From Rhodothermales bacterium (GTDB lineage Bacteria; Bacteroidota; Rhodothermia; Rhodothermales; JAHQVL01): DNA of 34,680 bases. A program made the translations under genes and the position numbers. The notes under the pieces are model-generated. The model had not been told where the DNA came from. It made no database searches and saw nothing but the letters and a program-made list of their open reading frames with translations. Positions 6,320-15,004 of the stretch are shown piece by piece (position 1 is the stretch's first letter; each line of letters begins with the position of its first letter). Location of the stretch: contig JAWXAX010000272.1 in NCBI GenBank assembly GCA_034439735.1, positions 1 through 34,680 on the forward strand. Reading direction: 5' to 3'.

Positions 6320-9300
6320 CTTCCGGCTGGCGGTAAAATCGCCGGCGCGCAGGCGGTACAGGTACACTCCTCCAGGGAGCGCACCCGCTTCGAACACGAT
6401 CCGGTGGCTGCCCGCCGGCCGCGGCGCGTCGATCAGGGTATCGACCCGCTGGCCGATCAGGTTGAAGACTTCCAGTACGACATGCGACGCCTCGGGCAGG
6501 GCGAAGGTGATGGTCGTGGAAGGGTTAAACGGATTCGGGTAGTTGGGCTCCAGCGCAAAGGCCGCCGGCCGCGCCTCGGGGGCCATCGTGATCAGCACCC
6601 TGGCCTCGCCCTGACCGCCCCGGCCGTCGCTAACGACATAGGTGAAGGCATCCTCCCCGTCAAACGCCGGCCCGGGCGTGTAGACGGCGCGGCCGGCGGA
6701 TGTCAGGCCCACCGCCCCGAAGGCTCCCTGCGTCACAGAGGCGACGACAAGCGAATCCCCGTCTTCGTCGCGGTCATTGGCGAGTACATCGATCTCCATC
6801 CGCTCGACAAACGCCAGGCGAATCGCGTCGTCCGCCGCTTTCGGGGCGGCATTGTTCGAGGGCGATAGCAGGAAGGCCCGCTTGCGCCCGTTGTACAGCC
6901 CGTAACCGACAATCTGAGCGGCATTGTTGATGCCGAGCGCTTCGACTAGCGTCCACCCGGACGCCGCGTCGATGAAGTCGTTGAGGTCGACCTGGACGCC
7001 GTTGCGCCACAGGAACGCCCGGTTCTCGCTGGCGACCGCGACAGTTGTCGCACCGCTCTCCTCCGCGCCCCGCTTCCCGAGCGAGTCCACGGCGCTGGTC
7101 CGGAGGGTTTCGGAGGTTTGAATGGCCATCCGCCGGCTCGTGGCGGCGCCGGTCTTGCCGGCGACGGCCGGCTGATAGGCGCCCACGACCCAGGTCGAGT
7201 TGTTGATGCCGTACGCCTCACTGAACACGCTGGCGGGGTCGTGGATGACCTGTAGCGCGCCGTTGCGCTCCCAGAAAGCGGCCTTCACGACGCCGTCGTC
7301 GATGCTGCCCACGGCCTGGTCGCTCTCGTTGAGGGCGTAGGCCCGGCCTTCGGCGCCGGCGAGGGTGCGCGCCACGGTTACATCATCCCACAGGACCGCC
7401 GATGGGCCGGCGTAGCCGGCGGCCAGGCCGCGCTCGCTGATGTCGAACGCCTGGCTTTCCACCCCCTCCGCCGTCTGCAAGGCATGCAGTCGTCCCTCTT
7501 TCCATAAGAAGGCCTGCAGTACGTCGGACTGAGCCCTGGTCGAGGCGCCGACGATCCGGCCTGCGTTGTTGATGCCGTAGGCGAGGCTCGACCGGTCGTC
7601 GAACGCGCCGAGGCGTGTCAGGCCGAGGGAGTCCCACCGGGCCGCGAGTAGGAAGCCGTCAAACACGTGTGCGCCCACGGCCGCCCCGAAGTCGTTGACG
7701 TCGTAGGCCGTGCTGGCGGCGCTGGTTTCGAGCGCTTGTTCGGAGGAAAAGGCCTGCGTCGGAGCGCCGGCCAGGAGCGACGTGCCCACGATCTCCCCGA
7801 TGTTGCTGATCCCGAATGCCGCGCTCACATCGTCGGTTGCGCGCCCGATGTCAACGATATCGAAGCGGCCGGCGAACACGGTGATTGTAACCGTGGCCCG
7901 GTCCGTCGCGCTGCTGTCATCAACGACCGTATAACTGAACGTGGCGCGGCCGGTGAAGTCGGCCGGCGGATTATACAGGAAGGTGCCGTCGATGCCGGGC
8001 TGGACAGTGCCCACGTCGGGGCTGGAGAAGCTCTGGATGAGGAGGTCGTCGCCATCGGGGTCGACATCGTTGGCCAGGACGTTCACCAGGACGGGCTCGT
8101 TCTCGATCGTCGCCGCGATATCGTCGACGGCGATGGGGGAGTCGTTTATAGGGAGGACGGTCACCGTGACCGATGCGATGCGTGGCGTGCCGCCGTCGGT
8201 GGTGGCGCGGAAGCTGAGGCTGGCAAGGCCGTTCTGGTTCGTCGCGTAGCTGAGGATCACCGTGCCGGCGAGGGAGTCGATCGCGATCTCGCGGAAGAAC
8301 GTCGGGACGGGGTCGGTCACGAGACTGTAATGCAGGATGCTTCCCTCAGGGAACTGGGCGGCGAAGGCGGGGCGCAGGTCGATCGTCGTATCGCCGGCAT
8401 CTTCCAGCACGACGATTTCCGGGAGGCTGAGCGTACCGGAGGGCGTGATGGCGATGAAGACGGTCGTCGGGTCGGACTCGTCGATGCCGTCGAACGCGGC
8501 ATAGGTGAAGGAGTCGCCCACCGTCTGGCTGTTGTCGTGGCGGTAGGAAAACGAGCCGTCGGGGTTGAGCACGAAGGTGGCCGCGTTGTTCGGGGGGGAC
8601 ACGAGGCGAGCGGTGAGCGGGTCGGCCTCGGCGTCGGCGTCGTTCGCGAGCACGCCGGCCACGGCTGGCACCGTGAGCGTCGCCCCCTGGCGGACGAGGT
8701 AATTGTCCTCGCTGGCGTTCGGGGCCGTGTTGAAGCGGTCGATCGTGATCTGGAAGGTCTGCGCTTCACTCGCGTCCTTGCCGCCGTTGGTCGTTCCGCC
8801 GTCGTCGACGAGGGTGACGGTGACGGTGGCCACGCCGAACACGTCGTCGCCCGGCGCCGGCGCATAGGTGAGGGTGCCGTCCGCGCTGATATCCGGCAGG
8901 GCGACAAAAAGTGCGTCGTTATCGGTCGTCAGCTGGAAATCGATGGTCTGGTCCGTCTCGTTTTCCGGGCCGGCGCTGATGTCGGTCGCCCAACCCGGCA
9001 CGCTTTGCAACGGGGCGTTCTGTGGCAGCGCTTGATCGGGGCCGGCGGTGAAGGTGGGGGCGTCGTTGACGGGCAGGACGGTCAATCCGATCGTCTCCTG
9101 CTTCCACAGGCCGCCCGTATCCGTGGCGCGTACAGTGATAGATCCATCGCCGGAGGCGTCCGCCAGGAGCGTGATGGTGAGCAGGGCGGGGTTGCCCGCG
9201 ATAGTGAAGGTGTCGAAGAGGGTGCTATCGACCTCCCCCTCGATCGAAAAGACCAGCTGATCGTCGGCGTCTTCTTCGTCGCCAAAGATCGTATAGAGGT

Positions 9301-12300
9301 TGTAATCGATGGGCGCGGCGTCTTCCAAGACCGTCGAGTCCGGGACGGCAACGGCCGTGGGCGGGTCGTTGTCGGAGTTTACAGCGATGGTGAAGGTATA
9401 GGTCGCGGTGTTGGCTCCGCCGTTTACGGTGCCTCCGTTGTCGCTCAGCAGGATGGTGACGGTGGCGACGCCGCCGGCGTTGTCGGCCGGTGTAAAGGTG
9501 ATTGTGCCGTTGGCTCCATTGATGGTCAGGGTGGGCTGGACGACAAAAAGGGCGGGGTTATCGTTCGTCAGGCTCACGGACACCGTTTGCACGGCCTCAT
9601 CCGACGGGCCGGCGGCGATCCCTGTCGCCCAGTTCGGGAACGACTGGGGCCCTTCATCTTCCCCGATCGATATGTTATCACCCGGCGTCATCGTCGGAGC
9701 ATCGTTGACGGCCGTAACGGTGACCGTAAAGGTGGCTTGAATGAAGAGCCCACCCGGATCCGTCGCACGGACCGTCAGGCTCGCGGCGCCGTTTGCATCC
9801 GGGGCATAGTTGAGGGTCAGCGATCCGGTGGAGGCATTGATGGCGGTGGATTCAAAAAGGGCGGCGTTGGTATTCGCCTGGACGCTGTACACCAGCGTGT
9901 TGTCGGCATCGTCCGGGTCGCTGAAGCTGTCGAACAGGGAGATAACGGTGTCGGCGGCGTCTTCCACGACCGTAATGCCGGTGATGCCCGACGTGGTCGG
10001 CGGGTCGTTGATCTCGCGGATCGTCAGAGTGACGGTGGCGACGTTGGACGTCGCTGTGCCGTCGCTGGCGACATAGGTGATGGTGTCGACCGTGTTTTCG
10101 GAGCCGTCGTGGACATAGACGAACGAGCCGTTCGTGTTAAACGACCAGGTGGAGGCGTACTGGGGCGGCTGGATGACGGTGGCCGTGAGCGTCTGCCCGT
10201 CGGGATCGATGTCGTTGTCCAGCACACCCGGCGGTGACCCGCCGGCCGCGGCGATCAGCGACTGGCCCTCGGTGACCGTGTAGGCATCATTTACCGCGAC
10301 GGGCACATCGTTCACGCCGGTGATCGTGATCGTAAACGTCTGCGCCGTACTCTGATCGACTCCGCCGTTGGTCACCCCGCCGTTATCCTGAAGGACGACG
10401 GTTACCGTTGCCGTGCCGCTCGTGCTGGGCGCCGGTGTGTAACTGAGCACGCCGGCCGAGGTGATCGCCGGCTGAGCGCTGAACAGGGCGGTCGAGGGGG
10501 TCGAGACCAGGAACGAAACCGTCTGCCCCACCTCGTTCGCGGGGCCGACAGAGATGCCGGTGGCCCATCCGGCCACCTGCTGGGCGCCTGAATCTTCCGC
10601 GACACTCTGGTTGGCGCCCTTGACAAAAGAAGGCGCGTCGTTGACGGCGGCGACGGCGACGGAGAAGGTGGTTTCGACAAAGAGGCCCCCGGTGTCGGTG
10701 GCGCGGACGGTGAGGTTCGCCGACCCGAACGCGTCGGGGGCGTAGTCGAGCGTCAGCGAGCCGGCCGTTCCGTTGACCGTCGTGGTCGAGAACAGCGCCG
10801 CATTCGTGTTGGCGGTGACGCTGTAGGTGAGCTGGTTGTCGGCGTCCTCGGTGTCCGCGAAGGCGGCGAAGAGATCCACGACCCGGTTGGCCGCATCTTC
10901 CAGATCCTGCACGTTTGCGATGCCGGACGATGTCGGTGCGTCGTTTACGTTGGAAACGGTGATGGTGAACGTCTGCGGCGCGCTGGAGGCGACGCCGCCG
11001 TTGGCCGTGCCGCCATTATCGGATAAAATGACCGTGACGATCGCCGTGCCGCTGACGTTGTTGGCCACGTTGTAGGTGAGTGTACCGGTCGGGGAGAGGG
11101 CCGGCTGCTGGGTGAAGAGGCCCGTATTGGTGTTGGATATCGAGAACGTCAGCGTCTGCGCGCTCTCGTTCGCCGGCCCGGGGCTGATAGCGGAGGCCCA
11201 GTTGGCCACCGAGACAGGCGGCCCGTCCTCGCTGGGGGACTGGTCCGGTCCTTTTGTGAACGACGGGGCGTCGTTCACGGGGGTGACGGTGACGGTGAAC
11301 GTGGTCTCGACAGACTGACCGCCGGTATCGGTGGCGCGCACGGTGATCGACGCCGAGCCGTTCGCGTCTGCGGCATAGTCGAGCGTGAGGGTGCCGGCGC
11401 TGATGGCGGCGCTGGCGAACAGAGCGGCGTTGGTGTTAGCCTGGACGGAGTACGACAGCGCATTGTCCGCATCCTCGGGGTCGGCAAAGGCCGCGAAGAG
11501 GTCGATACCCGTAGTAGCGGCATCCTCCAACACGGTGACATTGGCGATGCCGGAGGTCGTCGGCGGGTCGTTTGTGTCCGAGATCGTAATCTGGAAGGTC
11601 TGCGGCGCACTGGTGTCGACGCCGCCATTGGCCGTGCCGCCGGTATCACCGAGGGTGACCGTGACGGTGGTGGACCCGCTGAGGTTGGGCGCCGGCGTGT
11701 AGGTAAGGGTCCCCGCGGCCGAAACGGCCGGCTGGGTGGAAAACAGAGCGCTATTCGCGGCGCTGGTGGAGAAGGTGAGGGTCTGGGATGCTTCGTTGGC
11801 CGGCCCGGCGCCGATCCCGCTGGCCCAGCCGGCTACCGTCTGTGCGCCGGCGTCTTCACCGACGGACTGATCTCCACCCTTCGTAAAAAACGGCGCATCG
11901 TTGACGGCCGTGACCGTCACGGTGAACGAGGTCTCGACAAAGAGGTCGGTCGGATCGGTCGCGCGGACGGTTAGGACGGCCGAGCCGTTCTCATTGCCGG
12001 CGTAGTCGAGCGTCAGGGTGCCGGCCGCGGGGTCGATCGGCAGATTCGCGAACAACGCGGGGTTGCTGTTGCCCACCACGCTGAAGGTGAGCGCCTCGTC
12101 GGGATCATCAGGATCCTGAAACGCGGCAAAGAGGTCGATGCCGGTGCTGGCGGCGTCCTCGAGGACGGACACATCGCCGATACCGCTGGTCGTCGGCGGA
12201 TCGAGCTGGGCGACGATGGTGATCGAAAACGTTTCCTGGTCGCTGGAATTGGTGCCGCCGTTGGCGGTGCCCTCGCTATCGACGAGGGTCGCCGTGATCG

Positions 12301-12937
12301 ACGACGTGCCGCTGGCTCCGGGCGCCGGCGTAAAGGAGAGTGTGCCGGTCGACGAAATAGCGGGCTGGACGGAGAAAAGTGACGGCGTACCCACGCCGAG
12401 CGTGAAGGTCAACTCCTGATCTTCATTATCCGGCCCGGCCGCCAGGCCCGTGGCCCAGTTCGGGAACGACTGCGCGCCGGAATCCTCGTTGACGGTGATA
12501 TTGCCACCCGGGGTAAAACCGGGGGCGTCGTTGACGGGGGTGAGGGTGACGGAGAAGCTGGTTTCGACAAACAGATTTTCGGTGTCGGTAGCGCGTAAGG
12601 TGACAACGGCCGAGCCGTTAGCGTTGGGCAGGTAGGTGAGCGTGAGGAGGCCGGCGTTGCCGTCGACGGCCGTGGTGAAAAGGCCGCCGACCGAGACGGA
12701 TTCGACAGTGTACAGCAGCGCATCGTCGGCGTCGATGTCGTCGGCGAAGGCGGCGAACAGATCGATGGCCGTGGGCGCCGCATCCTCGAGGACGGTCACA
12801 TCGGAGATGCCGGTGGTGGTGGGCGGGTCCACGGCTCGTTCACGAGCGGCCGCGGCGATCTCGGTCGGGCTCACGAGCCAGAACGCGACGCCGGCGAGAA
12901 TGCCGCTCAGAAACGTTTTTGATGGGCGCAATAGCAT
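6302..12937 (-). CDS. Giant secreted adhesin-like protein: cadherin/Ig-like repeats, HAF repeats, T9SS sorting domain
   Basis: The 2211-aa protein has an N-terminal signal peptide (about 1-30). Residues about 38-1690 are beta-sandwich domains of three visible types. Type A contains VLEDAA, IDLFAAFADPEDAD and VRATD. Type B contains EDSGAQ, WATGI, GPANE and LxDNGGTxNGG. Type C is a VLDNDIDPDG or VLANDVDPDGDD cadherin-like domain. A and B alternate as six pairs joined by VNDAP linkers, broken by one C domain; another A and further C domains follow. Residues about 1690-2025 are HAF-type repeats (AYGINNAGRIVGAS, ALGINNAAQIVGYG). After one more C domain, residues about 2130-2211 form a T9SS type A sorting domain (EPNYPNPFNPSTTITF, GVYLYRL, ending KLLLLK). 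It should be exported by type IX secretion and attached to, or released from, the surface. DP/DD-rich loops suggest calcium binding. It is the last gene of the four-gene block, 15 bp after the FN3 gene, and its tail overlaps hemE by 18 bp. Confidence 0.9.
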   Translation of the reverse strand: MLLRPSKTFLSGILAGVAFWLVSPTEIAAAARERAVDPPTTTGISDVTVLEDAAPTAIDLFAAFADDIDADDALLYTVESVSVGGLFTTAVDGNAGLLTLTYLPNANGSAVVTLRATDTENLFVETSFSVTLTPVNDAPGFTPGGNITVNEDSGAQSFPNWATGLAAGPDNEDQELTFTLGVGTPSLFSVQPAISSTGTLSFTPAPGASGTSSITATLVDSEGTANGGTNSSDQETFSITIVAQLDPPTTSGIGDVSVLEDAASTGIDLFAAFQDPDDPDEALTFSVVGNSNPALFANLPIDPAAGTLTLDYAGNENGSAVLTVRATDPTDLFVETSFTVTVTAVNDAPFFTKGGDQSVGEDAGAQTVAGWASGIGAGPANEASQTLTFSTSAANSALFSTQPAVSAAGTLTYTPAPNLSGSTTVTVTLGDTGGTANGGVDTSAPQTFQITISDTNDPPTTSGIANVTVLEDAATTGIDLFAAFADPEDADNALSYSVQANTNAALFASAAISAGTLTLDYAADANGSASITVRATDTGGQSVETTFTVTVTPVNDAPSFTKGPDQSPSEDGPPVSVANWASAISPGPANESAQTLTFSISNTNTGLFTQQPALSPTGTLTYNVANNVSGTAIVTVILSDNGGTANGGVASSAPQTFTITVSNVNDAPTSSGIANVQDLEDAANRVVDLFAAFADTEDADNQLTYSVTANTNAALFSTTTVNGTAGSLTLDYAPDAFGSANLTVRATDTGGLFVETTFSVAVAAVNDAPSFVKGANQSVAEDSGAQQVAGWATGISVGPANEVGQTVSFLVSTPSTALFSAQPAITSAGVLSYTPAPSTSGTATVTVVLQDNGGVTNGGVDQSTAQTFTITITGVNDVPVAVNDAYTVTEGQSLIAAAGGSPPGVLDNDIDPDGQTLTATVIQPPQYASTWSFNTNGSFVYVHDGSENTVDTITYVASDGTATSNVATVTLTIREINDPPTTSGITGITVVEDAADTVISLFDSFSDPDDADNTLVYSVQANTNAALFESTAINASTGSLTLNYAPDANGAASLTVRATDPGGLFIQATFTVTVTAVNDAPTMTPGDNISIGEDEGPQSFPNWATGIAAGPSDEAVQTVSVSLTNDNPALFVVQPTLTINGANGTITFTPADNAGGVATVTILLSDNGGTVNGGANTATYTFTIAVNSDNDPPTAVAVPDSTVLEDAAPIDYNLYTIFGDEEDADDQLVFSIEGEVDSTLFDTFTIAGNPALLTITLLADASGDGSITVRATDTGGLWKQETIGLTVLPVNDAPTFTAGPDQALPQNAPLQSVPGWATDISAGPENETDQTIDFQLTTDNDALFVALPDISADGTLTYAPAPGDDVFGVATVTVTLVDDGGTTNGGKDASEAQTFQITIDRFNTAPNASEDNYLVRQGATLTVPAVAGVLANDADAEADPLTARLVSPPNNAATFVLNPDGSFSYRHDNSQTVGDSFTYAAFDGIDESDPTTVFIAITPSGTLSLPEIVVLEDAGDTTIDLRPAFAAQFPEGSILHYSLVTDPVPTFFREIAIDSLAGTVILSYATNQNGLASLSFRATTDGGTPRIASVTVTVLPINDSPIAVDDIAATIENEPVLVNVLANDVDPDGDDLLIQSFSSPDVGTVQPGIDGTFLYNPPADFTGRATFSYTVVDDSSATDRATVTITVFAGRFDIVDIGRATDDVSAAFGISNIGEIVGTSLLAGAPTQAFSSEQALETSAASTAYDVNDFGAAVGAHVFDGFLLAARWDSLGLTRLGAFDDRSSLAYGINNAGRIVGASTRAQSDVLQAFLWKEGRLHALQTAEGVESQAFDISERGLAAGYAGPSAVLWDDVTVARTLAGAEGRAYALNESDQAVGSIDDGVVKAAFWERNGALQVIHDPASVFSEAYGINNSTWVVGAYQPAVAGKTGAATSRRMAIQTSETLRTSAVDSLGKRGAEESGATTVAVASENRAFLWRNGVQVDLNDFIDAASGWTLVEALGINNAAQIVGYGLYNGRKRAFLLSPSNNAAPKAADDAIRLAFVERMEIDVLANDRDEDGDSLVVASVTQGAFGAVGLTSAGRAVYTPGPAFDGEDAFTYVVSDGRGGQGEARVLITMAPEARPAAFALEPNYPNPFNPSTTITFALPEASHVVLEVFNLIGQRVDTLIDAPRPAGSHRIVFEAGALPGGVYLYRLRAGDFTASRKLLLLK
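8738..12830 (-). repeat. Alternating A/B domain-encoding repeats (six pairs) in the adhesin gene
   Basis: The coding sequence repeats with a period of roughly 630 bp, equal to one A plus one B domain of about 100 aa each. The second to fourth pairs are the most alike (shared DLFAAFAD, NTNAALF, VETTFTVTV, GPANE), as expected from recent duplication. The fifth and sixth pairs are more diverged. A single type C domain interrupts the series at about 10020-10300. Such arrays are prone to copy-number change and to assembly collapse. Confidence 0.8.
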
Positions 12938-12952
12938 GAAGGTACGGGATAA

Positions 12953-15004
12953 TTACGGCTGTCCGGGGAGGAGGGCGCAGGCCGGCTCACCCGGTCGGCT
13001 TTCGTTGCCCGATGTGTCGACGGCCAGAATGCGGTACCACTGACCGGCCTCGCCCGCGGGGTCGACCCATGTGCGCTCGGCGAGCAGGCCTTCGTGGACT
13101 TTTTCGTACGTCCCGGTGGCCGACGCGGCCCGGTATACATGGTAGCCGGCGAGGTCCAGCGCGGCGACCGGCTCCCAGCTTAGCCGCACGCCGCCGGCCT
13201 CGAGGGCTTCTCCGTGGACGTTGCGCACGGACCGGGGCGGCATGGCATCGCGCATGACGACGCGCTGCCGTTCGGAGCGAGCGCTTTCGTTGCCGGCGGA
13301 GTCCGCGGCGGTGAGCCAGAAGGTGTAGGTGTGGCCGGGGGCGACATCGTAGGCCTCGAAGCGGCGCTGGCCGGGGGGTACGGTATGGGTTTGGACCCGC
13401 GCCGCGCCGTCTTCCTGGCGGTACAAAAGGTAGGTCATGAGATCTTCGTCGGCCGACGGATTCCACGTCAGCGCGATCCGATTGCCGTGTTCGATCGTGG
13501 CGTAGAGCGCGGTAGGCGGCGGCGGGGGGGTCTGGTCCGGAATTCGAACCGTGGCGGTCGCCGGTGCGCTGAAGTTGCGGGCGTCGTCCATCGCGAGGAC
13601 GGTGTAGCGGTATACGCCGCCTTCGGCGAATCCGTGGCCCAGCTCGCCGGCGTCGACATACCGCGTGGCCTGTACATCTTCCTCGTTCACGCGCAGGTCG
13701 ATGTCCGGCGCGCCCGCGCCGATCCGGCGGCGGAGGACGACAAACGCGCCGGCGTCGCCGGCCGGGGCCTGCCAGGCGAGCTGGACCGTGCCGGATTCGT
13801 ACCGGGCTTCGAGCATTTCAGGGGTCGCCGGCGGCGTATCGTCGATCACCAGCGCCATCGCCACATTACTCAGTGGACTTTCGTTGCCGGCCTCGTCCAC
13901 GGCGGCGACGCGATAGAAATACGCGCCTCCCTGGGCCGTGCGGAGGGTATCGTTAAACACGGTCTCGGTAGGGGCGAGAAGGTCGGCGTTGACTCGGCCG
14001 TAGCCGCCGTCGTACACCACCTGCTCGGACCGATAGACGTGATACCCGCGTGCATCCTCCGAAGGCGTCCACGCGACACGCACGCGCCCGCCGGAGAGCG
14101 GCGAGGCGGCGACGCCGTCCACCACGGCCGGCGGCTGCCGATCCACGACATCGAAGCGGAGTTCAGCACTCGGCGCGCCGGCCTGCCCGGTGAGGTCGAC
14201 AGCCTGCACGAACAGCCGCTCGGTCTGCCCTGTGGTCGGCGCCTCGAACGTGACGGCGTACTCGAAAACGGCGTTGTTGCGGAGGATGATCGCGTCGTGG
14301 AGGCGAACGGGTGCGCTGGTCGCCGGGTCGATCCGGAACGCCTCGAAGCGCACCACGCGGTCATCCGTCTTGAGGCTGGGGGGAACGTAGCGCCAGTACA
14401 GCGTGATCGCGCGGCCGTCGTTGATGGCCCGCAGACCGATCGGGGCCTCCGAGCGGCCAGGAAGCAGCAGTAGCGTCTGTTCGAGCGTTACACCGGTCGG
14501 TTCGTCGCGCGCGTCGACGAACTCCATCCGGTAGGTCACGACCGCTTCGAGGGGCGCGGTCCGGTCGATATACCGCCGGCCGAGGGCATCGGCCACGTCG
14601 GGGTAGATGAAGGTGAGGAGGTTGGCGATTCGGGTATCGCTGCGGACTTTCGCGAGCGTGCTGTTGGCGTTGTCCTGGCCCGTGGCGGACTCGATCGAGC
14701 CGTAGAGCACCCCGAGGAAGTCCCGCAGTTCATCGCCCGACCGTACGCTGTGGATCGGGGAGGCGTTGAGGCGGACGAAGGCCGCTTCGCCGTCGTCCCG
14801 TCGGTACAGGTTGAAGCCGTGCTCGATGGGCACGAGCGCCGTATGGTAGATCTGGACGGAACGGTCGTCCTCGCGGACGGCGATACGCAGCTCGCCGGCC
14901 GGCGCCTGCGCCCCGGCCCGCTCCGGCGCCATCAACACACAGAACGCCAGGGTGAGGGCGATCCGGAGACGGAGGGTCGATATGGAGGAAACGCGTAACG
15001 TCAC
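12953..15004 (-). CDS. Secreted fibronectin type III multi-domain protein
   Basis: The 683-aa product has a signal peptide (hydrophobic about 12-25, cleavage near AGAQ at about 30-33). Residues about 35-190 form a less repetitive N-terminal region with no family I recognise. From about 195 to the end come four or five fibronectin type III-like domains, with recurring YHVYRS/YHVYRA, ALTWNPSADEDL, YFYRVAAVDEAGNES and WYRILAVDTSGNES. No T9SS tail, transmembrane anchor or enzyme motif is seen. The start is a GTG whose bases overlap the stop of the 4026-aa gene as GTGA, so the two are probably translationally coupled. The adhesin gene follows after 15 bp. FN3 proteins beside TANFOR-type giant proteins are a pairing I recall from Bacteroidota; this supports a joint surface role but does not reveal it. 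Confidence 0.85.
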   Translation of the reverse strand: MTLRVSSISTLRLRIALTLAFCVLMAPERAGAQAPAGELRIAVREDDRSVQIYHTALVPIEHGFNLYRRDDGEAAFVRLNASPIHSVRSGDELRDFLGVLYGSIESATGQDNANSTLAKVRSDTRIANLLTFIYPDVADALGRRYIDRTAPLEAVVTYRMEFVDARDEPTGVTLEQTLLLLPGRSEAPIGLRAINDGRAITLYWRYVPPSLKTDDRVVRFEAFRIDPATSAPVRLHDAIILRNNAVFEYAVTFEAPTTGQTERLFVQAVDLTGQAGAPSAELRFDVVDRQPPAVVDGVAASPLSGGRVRVAWTPSEDARGYHVYRSEQVVYDGGYGRVNADLLAPTETVFNDTLRTAQGGAYFYRVAAVDEAGNESPLSNVAMALVIDDTPPATPEMLEARYESGTVQLAWQAPAGDAGAFVVLRRRIGAGAPDIDLRVNEEDVQATRYVDAGELGHGFAEGGVYRYTVLAMDDARNFSAPATATVRIPDQTPPPPPTALYATIEHGNRIALTWNPSADEDLMTYLLYRQEDGAARVQTHTVPPGQRRFEAYDVAPGHTYTFWLTAADSAGNESARSERQRVVMRDAMPPRSVRNVHGEALEAGGVRLSWEPVAALDLAGYHVYRAASATGTYEKVHEGLLAERTWVDPAGEAGQWYRILAVDTSGNESRPGEPACALLPGQP

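Noticed and set aside
7667-10237. An 856-codon open frame on the plus strand, opposite the adhesin gene
   Set aside because: It is the mirror of a repetitive GC-rich gene. The product is Gly/Arg/Asp/Val-rich with no domain, signal peptide or fold, while the minus strand encodes clear domains throughout.
13214-14473. A 419-codon plus-strand open frame opposite the FN3 gene
   Set aside because: Arg/Gly-rich shadow sequence. The minus strand shows the FN3 repeats.
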